Assembly: GCA_008671135.1 (NCBI GenBank)
Contig: RQAP01000033.1
Span: forward strand, 8,544 to 72,543
Source: Collinsella aerofaciens
GTDB taxonomy: Bacteria > Actinomycetota > Coriobacteriia > Coriobacteriales > Coriobacteriaceae
Reading direction: 5' to 3'
Length of the DNA stretch: 64,000 nt
Every line of letters begins with the position of its first letter. Within the stretch, counting starts at the first letter, position 1. This document shows, in pieces, positions 29,057 to 37,434 of the stretch. A program made the translations under genes and the position numbers. Below the pieces are notes generated by a model. It made no database searches and was not told the DNA's origin. It worked only from the letters and a program-made list of their open reading frames with translations.

Positions 29057-29103
29057 GCCCGTAGCGTGCGGTATCGTGAATACTTGGTTCATGCCGCTTC
29101 AAG

Positions 29104-29119
29104 TTGTTAACGTACTCAT
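29104..29119 (+). promoter_or_regulatory. gal operator 3 (galK-proximal)
   Basis: TTGTTAACGTACTCAT lies 44 bases upstream of galK. With operator 2 it is placed in opposite orientation 63 bases away, suited to looping. Confidence 0.7.
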
Positions 29120-29162
29120 AACGACGCAAAACCCACCCGGGCGCGCCAAGGAAAGGACTCCC

Positions 29163-30368
29163 ATGACCACCCCCGACGAAAAGACATTCGCCACGCTCAC
29201 CAAGCTGTTCGAGGAGGAGTTTGGCCCCATCGGCGACCGCCAGGTGCTCTACGTGCACGCGCCCGGCCGTTCCGAGATCAGCGGCAACCACACCGACCAC
29301 GAGGGCGGCCACGTTATCGCCGGCTCGCTCGATGTCGCCGTTGACGGCATCGCCGTGGCAACCGACTCCAACAAGATTCGCGTCGCCGACGAGGGCTATC
29401 CTACGTTTGAAATCATGCTCGACACGCTGGATATTCAAGAGTCCGAGAAGGGCACGTCCGCGAGCCTCGTCCGCGGCATGGCCCACGAGATTGCAGCCCT
29501 TGGCGTTGAGCCCCACGGCTTCGATTTCGCCTTCACCTGCTCCGTCCCCTCGGGCGGCGGTCTTTCCAGCTCTGCCGCCGTCGAGGCCGCGTACGGTCGC
29601 GCCATGGAAACCCTCTGGGGCGCACCCGCCATCGAGCCCGTCGCGCTCGCGCAGATGAGCCAGCGCACCGAGAACAACTATTACGGCAAGCCCTGCGGTC
29701 TGATGGATCAGGCCGCCGTGTGCCTGGGCGGCCTTGCCTACATGGACTTTGAGGACCAGGCTCAGCCTAAAACCCAGAAGCTCGAGCTCAACTTTGAGGA
29801 TCACGGCTATGCGCTCGTGCTCGTTAAGGTCGGTGCCGACCACGTGGCCGCCACCGACGACTACGCCGCCGTTCCGCGCGAGATGCAGGACGTTGCCGCC
29901 GAGTTTGGCAAGGCACGCCTGTGCGAGGTCGACGTTGCCGATTTTGACGCCAAGCTCCCCGAGCTGCGCGCCAAGCTGGGCGACCGCGCCTGCCTGCGCG
30001 CCGTTCACTACTGGTACGAGAACGGCCTGGTCGACAAGCGCTGGGCTGCTCTGAACGCCGGCGACATCGATCAGTTCCTGGTCCTGACGCGCGAGTCCGG
30101 CGCCAGCTCTGCCATGTACCTACAGAATGTCGTTGCCAAGCTGGGCTCCGAGCAGCCCTCGATGTATGCCCTGGCACTGGCCGAGCACGTGCTCGACGGC
30201 CGTGGCGCCGTCCGTATCCACGGTGGCGGCTTTGGTGGCACCATCCAGGCCTTCGTGCCGCTCGACCTGGTCGACACCTTTATCACCAAGATGAACGGCT
30301 GGCTAGGCGAGGGCTCTGCCCGCCACTACGCAATTTCTGACAAGGGGGCTTACGCGGCATGGCTGTAA
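29163..30368 (+). CDS. galK: Galactokinase
   Basis: The 401-residue GHMP kinase has the galactokinase signature GRSEISGNHTDHEGG at residues 35-49 (Ser where most have Asn after GR), the phosphate-binding loop VPSGGGLSSSAA at 128-139, and GGGFGGTIQAFV near the end. It phosphorylates galactose at C1 for the Leloir pathway. AAGGA lies just upstream of the ATG at 29163; the frame extends to 29076 but without a site. Its last bases overlap the start of galT. Three LacI-type operators precede it. Confidence 0.93.
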   Translation: MTTPDEKTFATLTKLFEEEFGPIGDRQVLYVHAPGRSEISGNHTDHEGGHVIAGSLDVAVDGIAVATDSNKIRVADEGYPTFEIMLDTLDIQESEKGTSASLVRGMAHEIAALGVEPHGFDFAFTCSVPSGGGLSSSAAVEAAYGRAMETLWGAPAIEPVALAQMSQRTENNYYGKPCGLMDQAAVCLGGLAYMDFEDQAQPKTQKLELNFEDHGYALVLVKVGADHVAATDDYAAVPREMQDVAAEFGKARLCEVDVADFDAKLPELRAKLGDRACLRAVHYWYENGLVDKRWAALNAGDIDQFLVLTRESGASSAMYLQNVVAKLGSEQPSMYALALAEHVLDGRGAVRIHGGGFGGTIQAFVPLDLVDTFITKMNGWLGEGSARHYAISDKGAYAAWL

Positions 30369-31987
30369 TGACTGACGTGCGCGAGGCCGCGCAGAACCTG
30401 ATCGAGTACGCTATCCACCGATCGATGATCGGCCAGGACGATCGCATCTGGGCGTATAACACCATTCTCGAGTGCATCGGTGCTACGGGGCCGGCGCTCG
30501 ACATGGCCTGGGCGCTCCAGGTCGAGAAACTCTCGCTCTTGCACCCCGACACCCTGCCCAACTTTGACCTTGAAGGCACACTTGCCGCGCTTTCCGAGGC
30601 CGCCGTTGCCAACGGTGCTGCCGAGGATACGGCATCGGGCCGCGATCGCATCGCCATGCGCATCATGGGTGTGCTGATGCCGAGGCCTTCGGTTGTAAAC
30701 GAGGAATTCAACGGCCGCATTGGTGTCAACGAGCCCCGCGCCGCAACCGACTGGTTCTACGGTCTATGCTGCGACGCCGGCTACGTGCGCCGCGCCGCCA
30801 TCGCGCGCAATATCAAATGGAGCACCCCCACCAACTGGGGCGACCTGGAGATCACCATCAACCTGTCCAAGCCTGAGAAGGACCCGCGCGATATTGCCGC
30901 GGCCGGTGCCGCCAAAAACACGAGCGAGAAGTATCCCGCCTGTCAGCTGTGCATCGAGAACGAGGGCTACCCTGGACGCTCCGCCGCAGCCGACGGCGGT
31001 GCCCATCCCGCCCGTCAGAACCTGCGAGTTATCCCTATCCAGCTCGACGGCGAGCGCTGGGGCTTCCAATACAGCCCGTACGCGTACTTTAACGAGCACT
31101 GCATTGCCATGAGCTCCGAGCATCGCCCGATGCACGTCGACCGCAAGGGCCTGACCTGCCTGCTCGACTTTGTGGACCTGTTCCCGCACTACTTCATCGG
31201 CTCCAACGCCGACCTACCCATCGTGGGCGGCTCAATTCTGTCGCACGACCACTTCCAGGGCGGCGCGCACGAGTTCCCCATGATGCACGCCGCCGGGGTC
31301 TCGCAGTTTAGCGTGCCCGGCTTTGACCAGGTCAGCGGTACCGTGTTGCAGTGGCCGCTTTCGGTGCTGCGACTGCGCTCGCACGACCGTGCCCAGCTGC
31401 TCGACGCCACCGAGAAGATTATCCTCGCCTGGCGCGAGTGGACCGATGAGTCGGTGGGCGTCATCGCGCACACAGCCGATGGCGTGGCGCACAACACTGT
31501 GACGCCCGTCATCCGCCGCGTCGACTCCCGCGGCAACGCCGGCGGCGAGATCTACGAGGCCTACCTGGCGCTTCGCTGCAACATCACGACCGACGAGCAT
31601 CCGCTGGGCGTATTCCACCCGCATGCTGAGTACCACCACATTAAGAAGGAGAACATCGGCCTGATCGAGGTCATGGGCCTGGCCATTCTTCCGCCGCGCC
31701 TGGTTCCCGAGCTTGGCGCTGTCCGTGAGCATCTGCTGGCAGCCAAGGTCGATGCCAGCTACGATCTTGCCGGTGCGCTCGAGGTCGATGATCTTTGTCG
31801 CAGCCATGCCGCGTGGGCCGAGGACGTCTTTGCTCGCCGCGCCGACGAGCTTACGGCCGACAACGCCATCGATATCCTGCACGAGGAGGTCGGCGTGGTG
31901 TTTGGCCACGTGCTCGACAACGCCGGCGTCTTTAAGTGGGACGAGGCGGGACGCGCCGCCCAGCAGCGCTTTATCGACTCGCTGTAG
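30359..31987 (+). CDS. galT: UDP-glucose--hexose-1-phosphate uridylyltransferase (GalT2 family)
   Basis: The 542-residue protein belongs to the longer Gram-positive GalT type. It carries GGSILSHDHFQGGAHEFPM (about residues 291-309) and FPHYFIGSNADLPI. It transfers UMP between UDP-glucose and galactose-1-phosphate. AAGGGGG lies 10 bases before the ATG at 30359, inside the end of galK; an ATG at 30368 would give a TAATG overlap. No galE is in the window. A terminator follows the operon at 32036. Confidence 0.92.
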   Translation: MAVMTDVREAAQNLIEYAIHRSMIGQDDRIWAYNTILECIGATGPALDMAWALQVEKLSLLHPDTLPNFDLEGTLAALSEAAVANGAAEDTASGRDRIAMRIMGVLMPRPSVVNEEFNGRIGVNEPRAATDWFYGLCCDAGYVRRAAIARNIKWSTPTNWGDLEITINLSKPEKDPRDIAAAGAAKNTSEKYPACQLCIENEGYPGRSAAADGGAHPARQNLRVIPIQLDGERWGFQYSPYAYFNEHCIAMSSEHRPMHVDRKGLTCLLDFVDLFPHYFIGSNADLPIVGGSILSHDHFQGGAHEFPMMHAAGVSQFSVPGFDQVSGTVLQWPLSVLRLRSHDRAQLLDATEKIILAWREWTDESVGVIAHTADGVAHNTVTPVIRRVDSRGNAGGEIYEAYLALRCNITTDEHPLGVFHPHAEYHHIKKENIGLIEVMGLAILPPRLVPELGAVREHLLAAKVDASYDLAGALEVDDLCRSHAAWAEDVFARRADELTADNAIDILHEEVGVVFGHVLDNAGVFKWDEAGRAAQQRFIDSL

Positions 31988-32035
31988 CACGCGAGCTCGA
32001 ACGCACGCACTTAACAAATAGTGCCTACACGACCG

Positions 32036-32073
32036 CGGCGCCCGCCGGCAACATCGCCGGCGGGCGCCGTTTT
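32036..32073 (+). terminator. Intrinsic terminator of galKT
   Basis: A 14-base GC stem (CGGCGCCCGCCGGC and complement) with a six-base loop is followed by TTTT. Confidence 0.85.
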
Positions 32074-32105
32074 CTGATGCAAGGGTAACTAATTTGCACC
32101 AAAAC

Positions 32106-32153
32106 AAGGAGTGTTCCAAACTGCCGGCAGAGAAGGAACGCCCCCAGGTGCCG
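32106..32153 (+). repeat. Left direct repeat flanking the ATPase gene
   Basis: About 48 bases starting AAGGAGTGTTCCAAACTGCC recur with few changes at 33619-33666, on the far side of the ATPase gene. Part of it also resembles 62450-62480. Confidence 0.65.
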
Positions 32154-32162
32154 ACCTAAACC

Positions 32163-32261
32163 CCCACACTATTCGATGGAAAAACGTGGTTGCCTCCCAC
32201 ATTATTCGATGGAAAAACGTGGTTTACTCCCACATTTTTCGATGGAAAGACCGAAACGGTC
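32163..32261 (+). repeat. Three 33-base tandem repeats upstream of the ATPase gene
   Basis: Units start at 32163, 32196 and 32229 and share CCCACA..ATTCGATGGAAA. The first two are nearly identical and the third diverges in its second half. They end 30 bases before the start codon, so they may be binding sites for control of this gene. Confidence 0.7.
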
Positions 32262-32291
32262 TTATACTAACCATGATCGTTAGGAGGCAGT

Positions 32292-33593
32292 ATGCAGCGA
32301 CAGCTAATGGACGAACTCATCGCTTGGAAATCTAGGGCAAACCGCAAGCCCCTCCTGCTTAAGGGGGCCCGCCAGACGGGAAAAACCTGGCTTCTTAACG
32401 AATTCGCAGGCCAGCAGTATCAAAACGTCATCCGCTTTGACTTTATGCTCGAACCGGGCGCACGTTCGCTGTTCGACGGAAGCCTTGACCCCAAACGCAT
32501 CATCTCCCAGATAGAGCTCCTGCGCGGCCAGACCATAACGCCGACAGACACGCTCATCATCTTCGACGAAATCCAAGAGGCACCGCGTGGCATCACCTCG
32601 CTCAAATACTTCAACGAGCTGGCGCCGGAATACCATATCGTGGCAGCCGGCTCCTATATGGGGCTCGCGCTCCGACGCGAAAACGAGTCGTTCCCCGTCG
32701 GCAAGATCGACCAGCTCACCATGCGCCCCATGGGGTTTGTCGAGTTCGTTCGTGCCGTCGATGGCGATCCGCTCGCAGATGCCATCCTTGCCGCAGACAT
32801 GGACCTGCTGACAAACGTTTCCGAAAAGCTCGAGCGCCTGCTCAAGGAATACCTCGTTGTCGGTGGCATGCCAGAAGTTGTCTCCGCTTTCGCCGCCTCC
32901 CACGATTTCATCGAGGCCCGCAGGCTTCAGCAGCAAATCATCGAAGCTTATGAATCCGATTTTGGCAAGCATGCGCCAGCCCGCATCGTCGAGCGCATGA
33001 GGCTGGTTTGGAAATCCCTTCCCGGCCAGCTCGCAAAGGAAAACAAGAAGTTCGTCTACGGCGCGCTTCGTCCCGGGGCGCGCGCACGCGATTTTGAGGA
33101 AAGCCTCCAGTGGCTCATGGACTATGGAATCGTTCATAAGGTACCACGTGTTTCCGCCCTAAGAGCACCGCTCACAAGCTACGAGGATCTCTCGGGCTTC
33201 AAGCTGTTCTGCATCGACACCGGCATCCTCGGAGCACTCTCCGGCCTCACGCCAGCCATTGTTCTGAACGGGCCCGCTGTTTTTACGGAGTTCAAAGGCT
33301 CGCTGACCGAGCAATACGTCGCACAGGAGCTTTTGCTCCAAGGCAAAACTCCCGCGTATTGGTCATCCCCCTCCGGCAATGCAGAGACTGACTTTGCCAT
33401 CGACCATGCGGGGACCGTGCTTCCGCTCGAGGTCAAGGCGGCAGAGAATCTCAAAGCAAAGAGCCTGAGGACTGCCTGCGAGAAGTTCAAACTCGGGCGC
33501 TGCGTGAGAACATCGTTAGCGGCATATAGAGATGAGGACACGCTCGTCAACATTCCGCTCTGGGAGATTGGGCAAATCGACAAGCTGGCATAG
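32292..33593 (+). CDS. AAA family ATPase with DUF4143 domain
   Basis: The 433-residue protein has a P-loop LLLKGARQTGKTW (residues 22-34), Walker B TLIIFDEIQEAPRG (about 88-101), sensor-like AAGSYMGLAL, and a C-terminal DUF4143/PD-(D/E)xK-like part with GNAETDFAI and LPLEVKAAENLKAKSL. This fused form is common and its role is unknown; toxin-antitoxin-like or DNA-associated functions have been suggested for the family. AGGAGG sits five bases before the ATG. The gene is bracketed by direct repeats at 32106 and 33619 and preceded by tandem repeats, so it may be a mobile cargo gene. Confidence 0.85.
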   Translation: MQRQLMDELIAWKSRANRKPLLLKGARQTGKTWLLNEFAGQQYQNVIRFDFMLEPGARSLFDGSLDPKRIISQIELLRGQTITPTDTLIIFDEIQEAPRGITSLKYFNELAPEYHIVAAGSYMGLALRRENESFPVGKIDQLTMRPMGFVEFVRAVDGDPLADAILAADMDLLTNVSEKLERLLKEYLVVGGMPEVVSAFAASHDFIEARRLQQQIIEAYESDFGKHAPARIVERMRLVWKSLPGQLAKENKKFVYGALRPGARARDFEESLQWLMDYGIVHKVPRVSALRAPLTSYEDLSGFKLFCIDTGILGALSGLTPAIVLNGPAVFTEFKGSLTEQYVAQELLLQGKTPAYWSSPSGNAETDFAIDHAGTVLPLEVKAAENLKAKSLRTACEKFKLGRCVRTSLAAYRDEDTLVNIPLWEIGQIDKLA

Positions 33594-33618
33594 GCGCTGT
33601 GGAGGGGGGGTGCCCCGT

Positions 33619-33666
33619 AAGGAGTGTCCCAAACTGCCAGCAGAAAAGGAACGTCCCTATCTGCCG
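33619..33666 (+). repeat. Right direct repeat flanking the ATPase gene
   Basis: Same orientation as 32106-32153, beginning AAGGAGTGTCCCAAACTGCC, 26 bases past the ATPase stop. Confidence 0.65.
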
Positions 33667-33668
33667 CA

Positions 33669-33693
33669 GTCATTTAAGAACGTCCCCAATGAC
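33669..33693 (+). repeat. Hairpin with AACGTCCCC loop
   Basis: The arms GTCATT / AATGAC enclose TAAGAACGTCCCC. The same loop with longer arms is at 62538-62570. Confidence 0.55.
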
Positions 33694-33716
33694 CACGCCG
33701 ATGTTTTGGCCACGAC

Positions 33717-33861
33717 AGCGAAAGCCCGCCAAAGCGAGCAAGGTGCCTTAAAGCGAGGCGGCATTGACCTTCTGGTCATGCCGCCGAAGCTGAAAGGCAG
33801 ATTGCCGCTCTGGCGGGCTTGCAGCGTCGGCTGGTTACGCGGTTTGGTAAAACCGCGTAAC
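33717..33861 (-). repeat. Structured 3' element, copy 2 (after lacC)
   Basis: In gene orientation it begins one base past the lacC stop with the stem GTTACGCGGTTT and complement, then GACGCTGCAAG and the conserved block ending in GGCGGGCTTTCGCT. It matches copy 1 closely outside the first stem. Confidence 0.75.
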
Positions 33862-33862
33862 T

Positions 33863-34798
33863 CTAAAGCTCCGTTACTTCAACACTGTTGAAGATCTCGT
33901 CCCAGCGGTCCATGACCAGGTGGCCGGTCTTGGGATCCATGGCGTTAAGCTTGCCGCAGGTATTGGCGGTCTTGAGCACCGTGACGTCGTCGGCGCCGGC
34001 AGCAATGGCATGCGCAAAGCCGGCGATGGTCGAGTCGCCGGAACCCGTCGCGTTCACAGCCGCAATCGCGGGCGTCTTGGCGCGGAACGCACGGCCCTCA
34101 TGGAAGCCCACCGAACCGGCAGCGCCCATCGAAACGACAACCCAGGGAATACCGGCAAAGCGGCCATCGGCGGCAAGCGCCTCGCGCAGGGCATCGACAT
34201 CATCGGTCGTAAAGGACGTACCCAGCAGACCGTTTATCTCAGTCAGGTTGGGCTTTACGAGCTCGGGCTTAGCGTCGGACTCCAGCGCGGCCTCCAGCGA
34301 TGCACCCGAGGTGTCGAGCAGCACCTTGGCGCCCGCCTTCTCGGCGATCTTGACGAGCTCGGCATAGTAGCCGGCATCGACGCCGCGCGGCAGCGAGCCC
34401 GAAAGCGTCACAACGTCCGCCTTCGCCGCAAGCTCGGCGAACTTGGCCGTAAAGGCCTCGAGCTCGGCCGGGGTGATCTGCGGGCCGCTCTCCAAAAGCT
34501 CGGTCTGATTACCCTCGTGCAGAATATTCAGGCAAATGCGCGTCTCACCGGCGATGGGCACAAATTCGTTCTTGACGCCGTCAGCATCCATGAGCTCGGC
34601 CATATAGGCACCCATGTGGCCGCCGAGCAGACCGGTCGCGAGCACGTCGTCGCCCAGCTGCAGCAACACGCGGCTCACGTTGAGGCCCTTACCGCCAGCG
34701 GTCTTTTCGGGCGTCACGCGGTTCACGTCGTCGATGATCAACTTGTCGAGCTGATAGCGCGTATCAATCGACGGGTTCATGGTAACGGTCAGAATCAT
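33863..34798 (-). CDS. lacC: Tagatose-6-phosphate kinase (PfkB family)
   Basis: The 311-residue protein has the PfkB pattern: MILTVTMNPSIDTRYQLD, KTAGGKGLNVSRVL, SGSLPRGVDAGYY, and the ATP site NATGSGDSTIAGFAHAI. The end TGHLVMDRWDEIFNSVEVTEL resembles LacC more than FruK, and lacA, lacB and a lacX-like gene lie upstream on the same strand. It should make tagatose-1,6-bisphosphate. CAGGAG lies six bases before the ATG at 34798. 1-Phosphofructokinase is the alternative, as the two are hard to part by sequence. Confidence 0.82.
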   Translation of the reverse strand: MILTVTMNPSIDTRYQLDKLIIDDVNRVTPEKTAGGKGLNVSRVLLQLGDDVLATGLLGGHMGAYMAELMDADGVKNEFVPIAGETRICLNILHEGNQTELLESGPQITPAELEAFTAKFAELAAKADVVTLSGSLPRGVDAGYYAELVKIAEKAGAKVLLDTSGASLEAALESDAKPELVKPNLTEINGLLGTSFTTDDVDALREALAADGRFAGIPWVVVSMGAAGSVGFHEGRAFRAKTPAIAAVNATGSGDSTIAGFAHAIAAGADDVTVLKTANTCGKLNAMDPKTGHLVMDRWDEIFNSVEVTEL

Positions 34799-34854
34799 AT
34801 TGAACTCCTGTTTCCGGGGCACGACACGCGCGGCCCCAAACATACGATAGCTCG

Positions 34855-35736
34855 TTAAAGGATCTCGATCTCAAAGCCGCGAGTAACGGTCTCCCCCGGC
34901 TTGGCCACCAGGCAGCCGCGCTTGTGCTCCAGAATATCGTCCTCGTCGGAGCAGGTGGACAGGCCGCCCCACGGTTCCACGGCCACAAAGTCACCCTCGG
35001 GCTTGCTCCACACAATCAGGTACGGCATATCGGGGAACGTCAGTCGCACGCCCTTGTCCTCGGTTTTCTTGGTCAGCGTAACCACGCGGCTCTCAAGCAC
35101 GTCAAAGATGGTCTCTGCGAAGTCAAAGAGTTCGTGCGTCAGCGGCAGGTCATGGCCAACCATCGGGTTCTTGCTGCGATGCTCAACATCAATCAGGCCC
35201 GTCGAGGGAACGGCAGTACAGAGCTCGGCGGCCTCGCGCTGCTCAAAACGGAGCTCGTAGTCGTCATAGGACTCGCCCTCGTCAAGCGGGCACTTAAAGC
35301 CAGGGTGACCGCCCACAAAGAACGGCATGTCCTCGGTGCCCTCATTGGTCACCTCGTACGACACAGCCACCTTTTCCGCATCGATCATGTAACGAGCAAC
35401 GATCTTAAACGGATACGGGTACTGCTCGAGCAACTCGGCATGGTCGGCAGAGCTTAGGCTCAGCGCGACCATGTTGTCGCCCTGCTCCTCGAGCTTCCAC
35501 TCCTGTTTGCGAGCAAAGCCATGACGGGCGAGCTTAATCTCGCGGCCGCCCATGGTCATTGCGTGACCGTCGCGAAGGCCGCCGCAGATCGGGAAACAAA
35601 TGGGTGCCTGGCCCGACCAGACCGCCGGGTCACCCTGCCACAGGTACTCACGGCCGTTGGCCGCAATAGAAGTGAACGATCCGCCAGCCGTGCTCAACGC
35701 AATGCGGACAGAGCCGTTATCAAGAACAAACTCCAT
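34855..35736 (-). CDS. lacX: Aldose 1-epimerase family protein (LacX-like)
   Basis: The 293-residue protein has a galactose-mutarotase fold with SFTSIAANGREYLWQGDPAVW, ICFPICGGLRD, MGGREIKLARHGFAR and FFVGGHPGFKCPL. This matches the LacX/YeaD-type epimerase-like group found in lac operons. It is placed between lacB and lacC. Its exact substrate is unsettled in the family: a sugar phosphate or a free aldose. GGGAAGG lies five bases before the ATG at 35736. Fifty-six bases separate it from lacC. Confidence 0.78.
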   Translation of the reverse strand: MEFVLDNGSVRIALSTAGGSFTSIAANGREYLWQGDPAVWSGQAPICFPICGGLRDGHAMTMGGREIKLARHGFARKQEWKLEEQGDNMVALSLSSADHAELLEQYPYPFKIVARYMIDAEKVAVSYEVTNEGTEDMPFFVGGHPGFKCPLDEGESYDDYELRFEQREAAELCTAVPSTGLIDVEHRSKNPMVGHDLPLTHELFDFAETIFDVLESRVVTLTKKTEDKGVRLTFPDMPYLIVWSKPEGDFVAVEPWGGLSTCSDEDDILEHKRGCLVAKPGETVTRGFEIEIL

Positions 35737-35961
35737 AGGAGCCTTCCCTTTCTTATGACAGCCCGCCAAGTCAATAGGGCTGATAGAAAACCGGCCCGCG
35801 CCCCCTCACAGAAACGCGAGCCGTCAATTGAAAAGCTGCAGAATACTGGGTCCCGCCAAAACGAAGCCCACAAGCTCAGCAAGCAAACGTGTTATCGGAG
35901 CAGCTTACTGAACCAGAAAGCTTCGCAACAACAGCGGTAACCCCACAGGTACCCCCAACGT

Positions 35962-36107
35962 CAGCGAGAAGTCAGCTGGCGAGGCAAGGTGCCGTGAAGC
36001 GAGGCGGCATTGACCTTCTGGTCATGCCGCCGAAGCTGAACGGCAGATTGCCCGCCAGATGGCTTCGCAGCGTCGGCCGGTCCGGCGTTCGGCAGAACGC
36101 CGGAACC
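35962..36107 (-). repeat. Structured 3' element, copy 3 (after lacB)
   Basis: In gene orientation it starts a few bases past the lacB stop with a stem built on CCGGCGTTC and complement, then GGCCGACGCTGCG and the conserved hairpin block. Its outermost closing stem differs from copies 1 and 2 but still pairs. Confidence 0.72.
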
Positions 36108-36110
36108 TAA

Positions 36111-36635
36111 TTAGTCGTGGTACTCGCCGCGGTCCCACTTCTCGAGGAACTCGTCAAAGAAGTGCGGGTCAGCCTGAGCCTCGGCGTCGGCCTTATTGCA
36201 GGCATCGATCTTGGCGATCAGGGCATCGTGCTCGGGGGTCTTCTCGTAGGGCTCCTCCAGGAAGGCAAGCATGATATCGGCCATCAGGAACTCGCCGGTA
36301 ATCTTGCCGCCAAAGCCCACGATGTTGGCGTTGAGCTCGCGACGGGCATACAGGGCAGAGGTCATGTCGCGGACCAGGGCGCAGCGGGCGCCGGGAACCT
36401 TGTTGACGGCGTTGGTGATGCCGATGCCGGTGCCGCACAGGGCCACGCCAAAGTCGGCCTTGCCGCTGGCAACGGCCTCGCCCACGGCCTTGCCGTAGAT
36501 GGGATAGTGCGTACGGGTGTGGCTGTAGGTGCCGCAGTCGAGCACCTTGTAGCCAGCCTGCTCCAGGCGGTCGGCCAGATAGATCTTCTCGTCCGTAACG
36601 ATATGGTCGCAACCGATTGCGATGGTCTTCTTCAT
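36111..36635 (-). CDS. lacB: Galactose-6-phosphate isomerase subunit LacB
   Basis: The 174-residue protein belongs to the RpiB/LacAB family: [42 protein letters not shown], and the LacB-specific end [20 protein letters not shown]. With LacA it converts galactose-6-phosphate to tagatose-6-phosphate. AAAGGA lies upstream of the ATG. It follows lacA by 63 bases and is followed by structured element copy 3, then the lacX-like gene. Confidence 0.93.
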   Translation of the reverse strand: MKKTIAIGCDHIVTDEKIYLADRLEQAGYKVLDCGTYSHTRTHYPIYGKAVGEAVASGKADFGVALCGTGIGITNAVNKVPGARCALVRDMTSALYARRELNANIVGFGGKITGEFLMADIMLAFLEEPYEKTPEHDALIAKIDACNKADAEAQADPHFFDEFLEKWDRGEYHD

Positions 36636-36698
36636 CAGAACGTCCTTTCGTCTGAATTCACAAGTTGAGGTAGAAGTTCGAGTTCTCGGTGGCTCTCG

Positions 36699-37127
36699 TT
36701 AGGCCATCTTGTTGAGCATGTCGACACGGATCTGGTGACGGCCGCCGGCGTACTGGGCGCGCAGGAACTCGCGGGCGATCTTCTTGGCGACCTCGGTGCC
36801 CACAACGCCCGGGCCCATGGTGACCATGCGCGAGCCGTTGTGCTCGCGGGTCATGTAAGCGGAACGCTCGTCGGAAATGTTGGCGACGACCATGCCCTTG
36901 ATCTTGACGGCGGCCATATAGGAGCCGACGCCGTACTTATCGAATGCAAAGCCCTGGGAATCCTTGTGCTCCAGCAGGTCCTTGGCAACGGCGGTCGCGG
37001 AATCGACAAAGTCCGCGGCAGGGGTCTCGGAATAGTCGACGACCTCGTGACCGTCGGCGATGAGCATCTCCTTGATGGACTCCTTCATCGACATACCGTC
37101 GGCATCGGAAGCGATTACAACCCTCAT
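36699..37127 (-). CDS. lacA: Galactose-6-phosphate isomerase subunit LacA
   Basis: The 142-residue protein has the LacA pattern: VVIASDADGMSMKESIKEML, GVGSYMAAVKIKGMVVANISDERSAYMTREHNGSRM, and the end GGRHQIRVDMLNKM. It is the partner of LacB and the first gene of the lacA-lacB-lacX-lacC series on the minus strand. AAGGAGG sits five bases before the ATG. Two TGTTC/GAACA palindromes lie 95-170 bases upstream and are candidate LacR operators. Confidence 0.93.
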   Translation of the reverse strand: MRVVIASDADGMSMKESIKEMLIADGHEVVDYSETPAADFVDSATAVAKDLLEHKDSQGFAFDKYGVGSYMAAVKIKGMVVANISDERSAYMTREHNGSRMVTMGPGVVGTEVAKKIAREFLRAQYAGGRHQIRVDMLNKMA

Positions 37128-37221
37128 GACATCCTCCTTGAGAGATACGCAGGTGCGTAGTTTCTGTTTGGAAGTGTTGAATCGCGTTCAGGTCCGGGCA
37201 TCTGAATGTGCGGTTCTTCAC

Positions 37222-37241
37222 TGTTCATGTTTATTTGAACA
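37222..37241. promoter_or_regulatory. Candidate LacR operator 1, lacA promoter
   Basis: TGTTCA and TGAACA are spaced by eight bases, a palindrome about 95 bases upstream of lacA. Confidence 0.5.
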
Positions 37242-37277
37242 CATTCGAACACTAACTGCAACAACTATTTGTTTATC

Positions 37278-37297
37278 TTTGTTCTTTTTTGAACAAA
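37278..37297. promoter_or_regulatory. Candidate LacR operator 2, lacA promoter
   Basis: TTTGTTCTTTTTTGAACAAA is a perfect seven-base inverted repeat around TTTTTT. Confidence 0.55.
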
Positions 37298-37362
37298 TAT
37301 CGTTCACGGATGATTGCTGACCGTTTGAGCCGGGCGCGGACGTAGCGACCATGTGTTCAACA

Positions 37363-37398
37363 AACAAAAGGGCGGCCGAGAACGCGTCTCGGCCGCCC
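37363..37398 (-). terminator. Intrinsic terminator of the membrane-protein gene
   Basis: An 11-base stem (GGGCGGCCGAG and complement) is followed on the minus strand by TTTTG, 37 bases past the stop. Confidence 0.8.
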
Positions 37399-37434
37399 TT
37401 CGGCGGTATTCCCCGGTATATACAGCTGTTTTAG

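Noticed and set aside
32111..32335. A 74-residue frame through the 33-base tandem repeats
   Set aside because: It is open because 33 is divisible by three; it overlaps the ATPase start and has no good ribosome site.
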